Source: JADJNW01 sp964549655
Lineage (GTDB): Bacteria; Bacteroidota; Bacteroidia; Chitinophagales; Saprospiraceae
Assembly: GCA_964549655.1 (NCBI GenBank)
Contig: CAZJXN010000016.1
Location: 1-52,519 of the forward strand
Length of the DNA stretch: 52,519 nt
Reading direction: 5' to 3'
Both the position numbers and the translations under genes were made by a program. Below, in pieces: positions 42,186-50,486 of this stretch (the first letter of the stretch is position 1; each line of letters begins with the position of its first letter). The notes under the pieces are model-generated. The model had not been told where the DNA came from and searched no databases. It was given only the letters and a program-made list of their open reading frames with translations.

Positions 42186-42189
42186 CTTT

Positions 42190-42197
42190 CAAATGTA
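42190..42197 (-). promoter_or_regulatory. -7 box close to the Rpn start codon
   Basis: TACATTTG on the minus strand, four bases before the ATG at 42183-42185. Confidence 0.4.
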
Positions 42198-42249
42198 AAT
42201 TTTTTTGAAAAAAATATCTTGAACAGCCAGCCTGTGAATTTCATACATT

Positions 42250-42412
42250 TAGGAATAGGTTTGGAAGTTTCTTGTTTGACGTTTCTCGTTCGGGGTTTGA
42301 AGTTTCTCACTTGACGTTGACAATTTTTGTTGCTTGTTTAACTTGTCTAAAGTCTAGCATCTCAAAATCTCCCCGACCGAGGTCGGGGTGGCATCTCTTA
42401 ATCTGGCATCTT
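42250..42412. repeat. TTTGAAG/TTGACG and CATCTGG arrays with an inner palindrome
   Basis: GTTTCTTGTTTGACGTTTCT units (from about 42265) are followed by TCTAGCATCTC and ATCTGGCATC units. CCCCGACC/GGTCGGGG (42371-42378 with 42381-42388) sits between two of them. The array reaches into the end of the methyltransferase gene, giving it KKMPD and the stop. Confidence 0.6.
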
Positions 42413-43204
42413 TTTTAAAATCCACAAGTCTTGTTCTAGTTTTCCTTGCTTTATTTCACCTGGAATATAAAGGAGAATAGTTGCATACTTTGCAAAGAAG
42501 TTATACATAAAGATGGTCGGATGGAAGGTATCATAAACGCGATGTCGTTCCTTCCCGGTGGCTCTTATGACTAATTCTCCTTGTGCAAACCTATATTTTT
42601 CGGCTTTCGACAGGAGGTTTCTAAACATATTTCCCTGCGTGGTCAGTAAAATAATTCCATCCTGCTTTGTCACCCGTACTAATTCCTTCATCCAATCTTT
42701 ATGCGACTTTTCGGATAAATGCTTCAAAATAGATATCCCATATATTACATCAAAATAATTTTCTTCAAAATTTAAAGGCGGATTTATTTCATTTTCGTAG
42801 AATTTGACGTTCTCAATATTAGCACGACCCCATTCGATGGATTTTTTATTATAATCGGTTGCATATATTTCACAAGAAGATAATAGAGCTGGCAAATGCC
42901 GCACGATTCTTGCGGAACCACAGCCCCAATCCAATATTTTTTCGTTTTCTAAAGGCTTATATTTCTCAAGGGTTTCCACCAACCAACTCGCTGTATCTTG
43001 CCCGTCAAAGTAATATTTATCATAATCCAATCGAGAAGATTCATACATTAAGTAATCCGGCGGCAACTTTACAGTTGGGTGTTTTTTCTTGAAAAGTTTA
43101 TTTTTAGAAGCGTTCTGCCTTTTTTGGATATAAAATCGCACAAAATCTATATAATACAGCATTCCAAACTTGCCGAGCAATGCAGACGCATACGTTTTAT
43201 TCAT
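42398..43204 (-). CDS. Class I SAM-dependent methyltransferase
   Basis: 268 residues. A helical N-terminal extension (about 1-85) is followed by the Rossmann core: motif I ILDWGCGSARIVRHLP, the acidic YATDYNKKS, and the post-motif FEENYFDVIYGISILKHLSE. The Asp-Tyr pair in ATDYN should bind SAM ribose. The target is unknown; similar proteins modify small molecules or sugars. More AT-rich than its neighbours. The last residues (KKMPD) come from a CATCTGG-family repeat. Confidence 0.8.
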   Translation of the reverse strand: MNKTYASALLGKFGMLYYIDFVRFYIQKRQNASKNKLFKKKHPTVKLPPDYLMYESSRLDYDKYYFDGQDTASWLVETLEKYKPLENEKILDWGCGSARIVRHLPALLSSCEIYATDYNKKSIEWGRANIENVKFYENEINPPLNFEENYFDVIYGISILKHLSEKSHKDWMKELVRVTKQDGIILLTTQGNMFRNLLSKAEKYRFAQGELVIRATGKERHRVYDTFHPTIFMYNFFAKYATILLYIPGEIKQGKLEQDLWILKKMPD

Positions 43205-43304
43205 ATCCTTTTTGTCTTTGAAAATTGGCTATTTGTACAAAAAAATGCAATCAAATCTACTTACTTTCCGATATTCGTGGATTCACGCACAAACTTATAC
43301 TTTT

Positions 43305-45110
43305 ATGAAACACCTTTTACTCCTTTTATTTATCTATTGCGGAATTTCCCATTCTACAACCGCGCAAAAACCGACCGACAAACGCCTCGTAGGATTGGAT
43401 ACTTTTGTAACTAAAGTGTTGAAAGACTGGCACGCAGCAGGTGTGGGCATCGCCGTGATTGAAAAAAATAAGGTGGTGTACGCCGGTGGTTTTGGTTATA
43501 AAGATTATGAAAATAAAGCACCTGTGACGGGCAATACGCTTTTTGCAATTGGCTCGTGTACAAAGGCTTTTACAAGTGCGTTACTGGGCAAATTGCAAGC
43601 CGATGGCAAATTGAGTTTTGATGAAAAAGTGACTAAATATTTGCCAGAAATTCAATTTTATGAGGACGATTTGACAGATAACTTAACCGTGCGCGACCTG
43701 ACTTGCCACCGCACGGGCTTGCCACGACACGATTTTTCTTGGTATTTAAATCCTACCAGTCGGGATAGTTTGGTGAAACGCATTCAATACATGGAGCCAT
43801 CTGCCGCCCTTCGCGAACGCTGGCAGTACAATAATTTTATGTTTCTGCTGCAAGGTGTGATTGCAGAGAAATTGTACGAAAGAAGTTGGGAAACCATTAT
43901 TCAGGATAGCATTTTTCAGCCCTTGAAAATGATGAATTCTAACTTTGCAGTTTGGAACAGCGACTATACTGATAAAGCGAAAGGTTATTACACCGATAAA
44001 AAAGATGCCATCAAGCCGGTGGATTATTATAAAATAGAAGGCATGGGACCAGCGGGTTCCATTTTTTCCAGTCCGACAGAGATGGCAAATTGGGTGATGA
44101 CATGGATAAATGGTGGAAAATTTAATGGACACCAGGTACTGCCGGAGCCGTATGTGCGCGAGGCAATGTCGTCGCAGATGATTATCAACGCTGGTCTTCC
44201 AAGTGCCGAAAATGCTGATGTTCACATGGCGAACTACGGCATGGGTTGGTTTCTCGCCTCGTATCGCGGGCATTATCGGGTGGAGCATGGCGGCAATATT
44301 GATGGGTTCAGCGCCAGCACGTGTTTTTTTCCAACGGATAGTATTGGGATTGTGGTGCTGACTAATCAAAATGGCTCGGCAATGCCCGGCATGATTCGCA
44401 ATTTTATTGCGGATAGAATGTTGAAGTTACCGTATCGCAACTGGAATAAGCAAATAAAAGATGCGGTAGAAAAAGCAAAAGCAGCCGCTCAAACGGTCGC
44501 AACGCCAGACAGTTTAAATCGAAAATCAGGCACGCGCCCCTCGCATTTGTTGGCAGAATACACGGGCGATTACGAGCATCCGGGCTATGGCACGATGCGC
44601 GTTTTTGTAAAAAACGACTCGCTTTTCGCAGCCGCAAAAGAACTGAATATGTGGATGGAGCACTATCATTATGACATTTTTCGACCAATTCCGCTCAAGG
44701 AAGGTTTTTTTGATGACGGCGAAGACAATCCATTTCGCATTCAATTTAAAACGAATATAAAAGGTGGTATCGAGTCTATGGCGTTCATCGGCATTCAGGA
44801 GGGTGTGGAAGATATTGTATTTAAAAAACAGCAAGCCTTGCCCCAACTTTCCAAAGAAGAAAAGGAAAAACTCACGGGCGACTACACGCTGGGCGAAGTG
44901 ACTGCCAAAGTGTACTTGCGCGACGATGGGATGCTCATGGTACTTGTACCCGGTCAGCCCGATTATGAAACTAGCCCAATTAGCAACAGTGAATTTAAAC
45001 TCAAAGCATTGGATGGATATAGCGTTCGTTTTGAAATGGACGCAAGCGGTAAAGCGACTGCGCTCTATTTCGTTCAGCCAAATGGGACGTTTAAAGCGAC
45101 ACGGAAGTAA
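43305..45110 (+). CDS. Exported serine hydrolase (beta-lactamase fold) with C-terminal DUF3471-like region
   Basis: 601 residues from ATG 43305, chosen for its signal peptide (MKHLLLLLFIYCGISHSTTA); the frame extends 45 codons upstream without sense. S-x-x-K in FAIGSCTKAF, Y-x-N in WQYNNFMFLLQG, and the terminal HGGNIDGFSASTCF complete the class C beta-lactamase/PBP active site. From about residue 405 a second, beta-rich region (EYTGDYEHPGYGTMRVFVKN, and again TGDYTLGEVTAKVYL) resembles DUF3471 repeats. Probably a periplasmic or surface peptidase/esterase. Confidence 0.88.
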   Translation: MKHLLLLLFIYCGISHSTTAQKPTDKRLVGLDTFVTKVLKDWHAAGVGIAVIEKNKVVYAGGFGYKDYENKAPVTGNTLFAIGSCTKAFTSALLGKLQADGKLSFDEKVTKYLPEIQFYEDDLTDNLTVRDLTCHRTGLPRHDFSWYLNPTSRDSLVKRIQYMEPSAALRERWQYNNFMFLLQGVIAEKLYERSWETIIQDSIFQPLKMMNSNFAVWNSDYTDKAKGYYTDKKDAIKPVDYYKIEGMGPAGSIFSSPTEMANWVMTWINGGKFNGHQVLPEPYVREAMSSQMIINAGLPSAENADVHMANYGMGWFLASYRGHYRVEHGGNIDGFSASTCFFPTDSIGIVVLTNQNGSAMPGMIRNFIADRMLKLPYRNWNKQIKDAVEKAKAAAQTVATPDSLNRKSGTRPSHLLAEYTGDYEHPGYGTMRVFVKNDSLFAAAKELNMWMEHYHYDIFRPIPLKEGFFDDGEDNPFRIQFKTNIKGGIESMAFIGIQEGVEDIVFKKQQALPQLSKEEKEKLTGDYTLGEVTAKVYLRDDGMLMVLVPGQPDYETSPISNSEFKLKALDGYSVRFEMDASGKATALYFVQPNGTFKATRK

Positions 45111-45170
45111 GGTTGAGGTTAAGATTGAGGTTTCGAGCGGTCTGGCATCTCAAAATCTGGCATCTGGCAT
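45111..45170. repeat. GGTTGAGGTT and TCTGGCATC arrays after the serine hydrolase
   Basis: GGTTGAGGTTAAGATTGAGG (AACCT family, reversed) starts at the stop codon and is followed by three TCTGGCATCT units. Confidence 0.6.
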
Positions 45171-45187
45171 CTTTTCTGAATTTTTAT

Positions 45188-45195
45188 TAAATTTG
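45188..45195 (+). promoter_or_regulatory. Probable -7 box for the Uma2-like gene
   Basis: TAAATTTG fits TAnnTTTG, 18 bp before the ATG at 45214. Confidence 0.45.
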
Positions 45196-45213
45196 TAGTG
45201 AAATTGATTCGAG

Positions 45214-45807
45214 ATGATTGCAATTGAGAATAGGAAATATACGAGAGAAGAGTATTTCGAGTTATTGGCGGCTTCGGAAGGGAAGTTGGAGTATCATCAT
45301 GGTCATATCGTGGCAACGGGTTTTGGAAATTCTGACAGCAGTCGTATTGCAGTCAATATTGCCCGTCGAATCTCAGAAAAAATAGAAGATACGGATTGTC
45401 TTGTTTTTGACAGTAGCATAGCGATAGAATTGGATGAGCGGAAGAGGTATGTATTCACAAACGCGACGGTTGTCAGTAGTGAACCCATTTTTTCGGATTA
45501 TAATGAAAATGTTTTAACAAATCCGATCTTAATCGTAGAAGTTTTGTCGAAAAACACAGACAAATTTCGCTTCTATCGCGGCATTCCTTCCTTAAAAGAA
45601 TATGTTTTGATTTCGCCGGATAAGCCAGTGGTAGAAACTTTTTACAGCGAAGGTGAAGGATTGTGGCGAATTTCGTCTGCTACTAATTTAGACAGTAATA
45701 TTCATCTGTATTCATTGAATATTGATATTCCGCTGGAACAGATTTACTTCAAAGTCACAGGTTTAAAAAATCCAGATGATGAATTGTTTATACACAAACC
45801 TTCTTAA
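45214..45807 (+). CDS. Uma2-like protein, probably catalytically dead
   Basis: 197 residues of the Uma2/DUF820 PD-(D/E)XK group: TREEYFELLAASEGKLEYHH at the start, NPILIVEVLSKNTDKFRFYR and IPSLKEYVLIS in the core. In typical members 'Y-x-x-P-D-V-V-V' gives the catalytic Asp; here the segment is YVFTNATVVSSEP, so Asp is replaced by Ala. The loop after 'EVLS' is also several residues shorter than usual. Uma2 genes are numerous and often decayed in Bacteroidota and cyanobacteria. Confidence 0.75.
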   Translation: MIAIENRKYTREEYFELLAASEGKLEYHHGHIVATGFGNSDSSRIAVNIARRISEKIEDTDCLVFDSSIAIELDERKRYVFTNATVVSSEPIFSDYNENVLTNPILIVEVLSKNTDKFRFYRGIPSLKEYVLISPDKPVVETFYSEGEGLWRISSATNLDSNIHLYSLNIDIPLEQIYFKVTGLKNPDDELFIHKPS

Positions 45808-45848
45808 AAAGTAGCTTTGAACATCAAACGAAAAACGTTCTTACGTGT

Positions 45849-45856
45849 TAACTTTG
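45849..45856 (+). promoter_or_regulatory. Probable -7 box for the NifU-domain gene
   Basis: TAACTTTG fits TAnnTTTG, 28 bp before the ATG at 45885. Confidence 0.45.
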
Positions 45857-45884
45857 TAGAATCAATCTAAATAGAAAATAACAA

Positions 45885-46496
45885 ATGGAAAATACAGCAA
45901 CGAAAAGCCCGGTCATGCTCTACACCGAGCAAACGCCCAATCCAGAAAGCTTAAAATTTGTGACCAACCGTATCTTGTACAAAGGCACGGCGGACTTCCG
46001 CGAGGAGGAATTGGCAAAAGAATGGTCACCTCTTGGCGCGGCGTTATTTGAATTGCCTTATGTGAAAGGCGTGTACATCAGCAGTAATTTTGTGACGGTG
46101 ACCAAAGAATTCAACTATGAATGGCACGATGTGATGCTGAAGTTGAAAGATTTTATCAAAAACTACGTAGAAGAGGGCGGCGAAATTATAAAAGAAGGCT
46201 TCGCGGAAGCAATTGCAAAAATTGAGTCCGACAAAGGTGGCTATGACTATTCTGAAAATGAAGTAGAAATTGTCAAAAAAATAAAAGACCTGATTGATAC
46301 CTACGTGAAGCCGGCGGTAGAAATGGATGGTGGCAACATCGAATTCAAATCTTTCCACCAAGGTACAGTGAATGTGATTTTGCAAGGCTCATGTAGCGGT
46401 TGTCCGTCTTCAACAGTGACGCTGAAATCAGGTATCGAAGGAATGCTCAAACGCATGGTGCCAGAGGTGCAGGAAGTGGTGTCGGAAATGGGATGA
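45885..46496 (+). CDS. NifU-like Fe-S scaffold protein (Nfu type)
   Basis: 203 residues in two domains. The N-terminal Nfu domain (about 12-95) has YTEQTPNPESLKFVTNR and ELPYVKGVYISSNFVTVTK. The C-terminal NifU domain (about 125-200) has VEMDGGNIEFKSF and the cluster-binding GSCSGCPSSTVTLKSGI with Cys at about 170 and 173. It carries assembled [4Fe-4S] clusters to target enzymes such as aconitase-family proteins (LeuC here is one candidate client, by inference). Complete. Followed by a perfect palindrome. Confidence 0.93.
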   Translation: MENTATKSPVMLYTEQTPNPESLKFVTNRILYKGTADFREEELAKEWSPLGAALFELPYVKGVYISSNFVTVTKEFNYEWHDVMLKLKDFIKNYVEEGGEIIKEGFAEAIAKIESDKGGYDYSENEVEIVKKIKDLIDTYVKPAVEMDGGNIEFKSFHQGTVNVILQGSCSGCPSSTVTLKSGIEGMLKRMVPEVQEVVSEMG

Positions 46497-46519
46497 TGAA
46501 TTTTAGAGACGAAATGCGT

Positions 46520-46559
46520 AAAAGACGTGACCGGTTTTCGAAAACCGGTCACGTCTTTT
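46520..46559. terminator. Perfect 40-bp palindrome after the NifU-domain gene
   Basis: Two exact 20-nt arms (AAAAGACGTGACCGGTTTTC and its complement) meet with no spacer. The right arm ends TCTTTT, so it may act as a terminator in either direction. Confidence 0.65.
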
Positions 46560-46818
46560 CGTTTCAAATAAAAATTGGGAATCAAAAGTATTATTAGTTT
46601 CCTTTCCGTACTTTATTTTGTCCTAAACTGACCGCGTAAGGTGTAAATGCGACCACTCCAAAAATGAACGTTTAAACATCGCAACAAAATGCAATGAATT
46701 CTATTTTAGAATTATAAATTTGCAGCACCGAACCGGCAGATAGGTATGGAAGCAATTTAAATTTGGCTATGAAAAACCACACGCGAAAAAAACTTTAACA
46801 TACGTATTCAATATTTTC

Positions 46819-46849
46819 TTTGAATATCATCGAAAAAATTATACTTTTG
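46819..46849 (+). promoter_or_regulatory. Complete Bacteroidota-type promoter
   Basis: TTTG (46819-46822), 19-bp spacer, TACTTTTG (46842-46849). This is the best match to TTTG-N19-TAnnTTTG in the window, yet the next gene starts 600 bp downstream. Confidence 0.6.
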
Positions 46850-47451
46850 CGCTACGGCTTAACACACGGGTTGATTATCAGCTTACCAAACGACATTTAG
46901 TCCAATTCAAAAACACGCAGCAATACAAACAATCATTCGGCTGCCCGGACATACTTTGAAAACCAAAATATATCTCAACTAACACTGCTTGCAAGTAAAG
47001 CTTTGAGCTTGACTTTGGCGTGCGCGCCTGGCTCAAAGTAATAAATCTATTTCCTCATTATACCAAAGAAAACAATGTAGCGCATATTTGCCTAAATCAA
47101 ATCATATTCTCACACATAATCTTACATTTAGACGACCTATCATTTAGTTGTCCCTTAAAGGACGTACACGCTGTCAGAAATTTGTAATTTCTGATGCAAA
47201 ATTTTACACAAAAAATTCACACACATGCAAGTTGTCTGCGGCTACTGCCAGTCGCAGATAGCAGGGAGGTTTTTTGGTGCTACGGCACTATCTACTTTCT
47301 GATTGAGTCAAACATTCAATGAGATTGCTATGCCTACTCGGTTGAGCATGAAGCTTTTGCTTGAATCGCAAGAAGTCAGTTTCATAATTGGCTGTATACC
47401 GAAGTACGCGCTATTGAAATCTTATTTACCAAAAACCTAAAAATTTATGTC
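46850..47451 (+). other. Long leader or small-RNA region before the metzincin gene
   Basis: About 600 bp without a coding frame. Stem-loops: CTTTGAGC/GCTCAAAG (47001-47008 with 47031-47038, inner GGCG/CGCC), GTCC/GGAC (47150-47163), TCAGAAATT/AATTTCTGA (47174-47182 with 47186-47194) and TCTGCG/CGCAGA (47235-47257). None has a clear T-tract. Confidence 0.45.
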
Positions 47452-49980
47452 ATGAGAATACTGACAACACTAATACTATGCTTACTCGTCACCTTTACAA
47501 CCCTGAATGCCCAAACGGAGAAAAATAATTTGAAACCCGCTGCATTAGTAGAAATTAAGAAAAATCAAGGAGAATCGTTTATGACCATAGCTCCATTTAT
47601 TACACTCTCCCAACAAAAAGCAAACGGGGAGTTGAAAAGTAGAGTAGAAAATTATGACCTTTTACAATTACAACCGCAAGCACTTCAACCTTTATTTAAA
47701 AACAGACCGGAATCCATCACTTTACGCATTCCCAGTGCCACGCATGGCGATGTAGAATTAGAACTCGTCAAAGTCAACATCCTCACCGACGATTTCAGCG
47801 TAATAGAAAGCGGCACCGAAACGCCCGCTGAAGTAGAGCATGGCATTCATTATCGGGGCATCGTGAAAGGGGATACCCGCTCGTTTGCGGCAGTGAGTAT
47901 TTTTGAAGAAGAAATAATGGCACTCATCAGCACCTCTGATGACGGCAATCTGGTGATTGGAAAAATGCAGGAAGTTGGTTCCGAATTGCAACACGTGCTT
48001 TACAATGACCGCGAAATAGCGGGTCAAGAGGAATTTTCGTGCGCCACGCCTGATGCCAGCGAAGGCTACTCACTGGAAGATTTGCGCGACGCTACCACGA
48101 TTGAAACCAGGCAGGCAGATAAATGTGTCCGGGTGTATTTTGAAGTAGATTATGACCTTTTTCAAAATAAAGGCGGCACTACACAAGTAAATACTTACAT
48201 CACCGGACTTTTCAATCAAGTAGCCACGCTGTACGCGAATGACCAGATAACGGTACAAATCTCGCAAATCTATGTGTGGTCTACGCCCAGCCCTTACAGT
48301 GGCACCAGCACCTCGCAGTTGCTCAATCAATTTCAGCAGCAGCGCACCACCATCAACGGCGACATCGGGCAGTTGCTCGGCACGAGAGGGAGTGGCGGTA
48401 TTGCAGTGTTGTCTGGGCTGTGCGCTTCTTACACTTCCAGCAAATTGAGCTATTCCGGTATTGGAACGTCCTTTAGCAATGTGCCAACGTACTCTTGGAC
48501 GGTGGAGGTGGTGACGCATGAGTTGGGACACTTGCTCGGTTCCAATCATACCCACGCTTGTGTATGGAATGGTAATAACACTGCGATTGACGCTTGCGCC
48601 GGTTTTGTAGAAGGCAATTGCGCCAAACCTGCCAACCCTTCTGGCGGCGGCACGATTATGTCCTACTGCCATCTCGGTAGCACCGGCATCAATTTTAATG
48701 CTGGTTTTGGACCGCAGCCAGGTAATGTCATCCGCAATAAAATAGCGGCTGCTTCTTGCTTGCAAACTTGTACAACTGGTGGTGGCGGTGGTAATCCACC
48801 TCCTCCGCCGCCCCCACCACCAGCACCGCCAGTACCCCCAGTACCGCCTACAGGAAGTTGTACGCAAAACCGCGTCATCCTGCGGCTCGTGCTGGATGGC
48901 TATCCTGTTGAAACCACTTGGCGCTTGAAAAATGCAACGGGTGCGATTGTAGACCAAGGAAGTGGATATACCAAAACCTTAGCTGGCAAAGAAGTGCGCG
49001 ACACATTCTGCTTACCAAATGGCTGCTACACGTTTGAAATTTTAGACCAATATGGAGATGGTATTTGCTGTAATTATGGCAATGGCGCATATTCGCTCAC
49101 GGCCGCAGATGGAAAAACCATTAAAACAGGTGGTAGCTTTGGCGCTTTGGAAGCGACGAACTTCTGTCTGCCTACCACCACTGGTGGAGGGGGCAGTGGC
49201 ACTTGTGTGAGTATTGATTTTAAAAATTATAGTATCGCTTCCTATGGAGCTGGTCAAGATATTGGTACGTTCCAATTGCTCAATAACGGTACAGAATTGC
49301 GCATTCAAAACAATGCTTGGAAAGCGCTGACGCTCAATTATAATGTGGTCGCAAACACCATGCTTGAGTTCGAATTCGGTTCTACCGTAGAAGGCGAGGT
49401 ACACGGCATTGGCTTTGATACAGATGACAATATCTCTGCCAATCGCACTTTCAAATTGCACGGCTTTCAGTCTTGGGGTATTTTAAATTATGATACTTAT
49501 CCGGGCGATAAAACTTGGCGCAAATTTGTAATTCCGGTCGGACAATTATATACCGGCGCATTCAACCGCTTGTTTTTTGTAGCAGATAATGACACGGGCA
49601 GTAACACCGGCGATTCGTTCTTCCGAAATATTAAAATATATAATGGCACAAGTTGTCAGGCGATTGTAGGGGATGAAACGGCCGAATTTCAGTTAGAAAC
49701 AACCGATGACCATTCCTTAACACTTGGGCAAAATATCAATGTGTACCCAAATCCGACCCGCGACCAAGCGACTGTCACATTCCGTTGCAAAGAAGAAGGC
49801 GAGGCGACGCTCCGCATCTTCAACCTCGTGGGACAAGAAATAAGCGCACAACCAATCACTATATTTGAAGGAGACAACAGCGAGCGCATCAACGTGACGG
49901 ACCTACCCCCCGGAACGTACCTAGTGCGCATAGACACACGGGTGAACCAATTAATCAGCAAATTCATCGTAAGCCGATAA
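47452..49980 (+). CDS. Secreted metzincin metallopeptidase with type IX sorting domain
   Basis: 842 residues. Signal peptide MRILTTLILCLLVTFTTLNA; a propeptide to about residue 210; a reprolysin-like catalytic domain with HELGHLLGSNH (356-366, the H-E-x-x-H-x-x-G-x-x-H metzincin zinc site) and a Met-turn candidate TIMSYCH. After a Gly5/Pro-rich linker (about 442-468) come Cys-rich beta domains (FCLPNGCYTFEILDQYGDGI) and a C-terminal type A sorting domain (NINVYPNPTRDQATVTF ... PPGTYLVRI). It would be exported by the Sec system, moved across the outer membrane by type IX secretion, and activated by cleavage; likely a scavenging or predatory protease. A strong terminator follows. Confidence 0.93.
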   Translation: MRILTTLILCLLVTFTTLNAQTEKNNLKPAALVEIKKNQGESFMTIAPFITLSQQKANGELKSRVENYDLLQLQPQALQPLFKNRPESITLRIPSATHGDVELELVKVNILTDDFSVIESGTETPAEVEHGIHYRGIVKGDTRSFAAVSIFEEEIMALISTSDDGNLVIGKMQEVGSELQHVLYNDREIAGQEEFSCATPDASEGYSLEDLRDATTIETRQADKCVRVYFEVDYDLFQNKGGTTQVNTYITGLFNQVATLYANDQITVQISQIYVWSTPSPYSGTSTSQLLNQFQQQRTTINGDIGQLLGTRGSGGIAVLSGLCASYTSSKLSYSGIGTSFSNVPTYSWTVEVVTHELGHLLGSNHTHACVWNGNNTAIDACAGFVEGNCAKPANPSGGGTIMSYCHLGSTGINFNAGFGPQPGNVIRNKIAAASCLQTCTTGGGGGNPPPPPPPPPAPPVPPVPPTGSCTQNRVILRLVLDGYPVETTWRLKNATGAIVDQGSGYTKTLAGKEVRDTFCLPNGCYTFEILDQYGDGICCNYGNGAYSLTAADGKTIKTGGSFGALEATNFCLPTTTGGGGSGTCVSIDFKNYSIASYGAGQDIGTFQLLNNGTELRIQNNAWKALTLNYNVVANTMLEFEFGSTVEGEVHGIGFDTDDNISANRTFKLHGFQSWGILNYDTYPGDKTWRKFVIPVGQLYTGAFNRLFFVADNDTGSNTGDSFFRNIKIYNGTSCQAIVGDETAEFQLETTDDHSLTLGQNINVYPNPTRDQATVTFRCKEEGEATLRIFNLVGQEISAQPITIFEGDNSERINVTDLPPGTYLVRIDTRVNQLISKFIVSR

Positions 49981-49989
49981 TCACCCATT

Positions 49990-50026
49990 GGAGAGGGCTG
50001 CGCCTTCGGGCGTGGCTCTCCTTTTT
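49990..50026 (+). terminator. Intrinsic terminator after the metzincin gene
   Basis: GGAGAG...GCGCC-ttcg-GGCG...CTCTCC followed by TTTTT, directly after the stop codon. Confidence 0.8.
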
Positions 50027-50097
50027 AAACCATGATTCGTGGGATTTTTTTGGCTTGGTATGATGAACGATTCTCCGCGTATCGGCTGTTAAAAATA

Positions 50098-50433
50098 GTC
50101 CATTGTTGTTTCAACCCTGCCACGATTGTTCAAAGTACCTGTTTTAATCTTAAAAGAGCATAATTTATTCTTCTAATAGGGTGTTTCAACGCTAAAATAG
50201 ACAAGCTGATCATTGTAAGAGGGTAATTGAATGCTCTAATAGGGTAATTGAATGTCCTAAGAGGGTAATTGAACATTCCAAGGGGGTGTTCCACTGTTCT
50301 AAGAGGATATATTATCAGTTGAATCGGCTAACTGAATATTCTAATAGGGTATTTTAACGTTGAAATTGGCAAGTTAGGCTATCGAATTGGCATTTATAGC
50401 AATTATATTGGCAAGTGGACAAATAAACTTTGC
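50098..50433. repeat. 21-bp tandem array with exact phase, about 16 units
   Basis: Consensus TAATTGAATGTTCTAATAGG plus G. The G-G-G/C-T/A landmark falls at 50182, 50203, 50224, 50245, 50266, 50287, 50308, 50329, 50350, 50371, 50392 and 50413, with no insertion or deletion although units diverge strongly. On the minus strand one frame reads heptads such as PIRAFNY, PLRTFNY and PLGMFNY, with a few stops. It lies just downstream of argH. Confidence 0.8.
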
Positions 50434-50486
50434 GCCCGCTGCACCGCTTCGGTTAAAAAAATGCCATGAGGGCTATCATTCGCAAA

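Noticed and set aside
50098..50433. CRISPR array
   Set aside because: Units are contiguous 21-mers with no spacers, and no cas genes are near.
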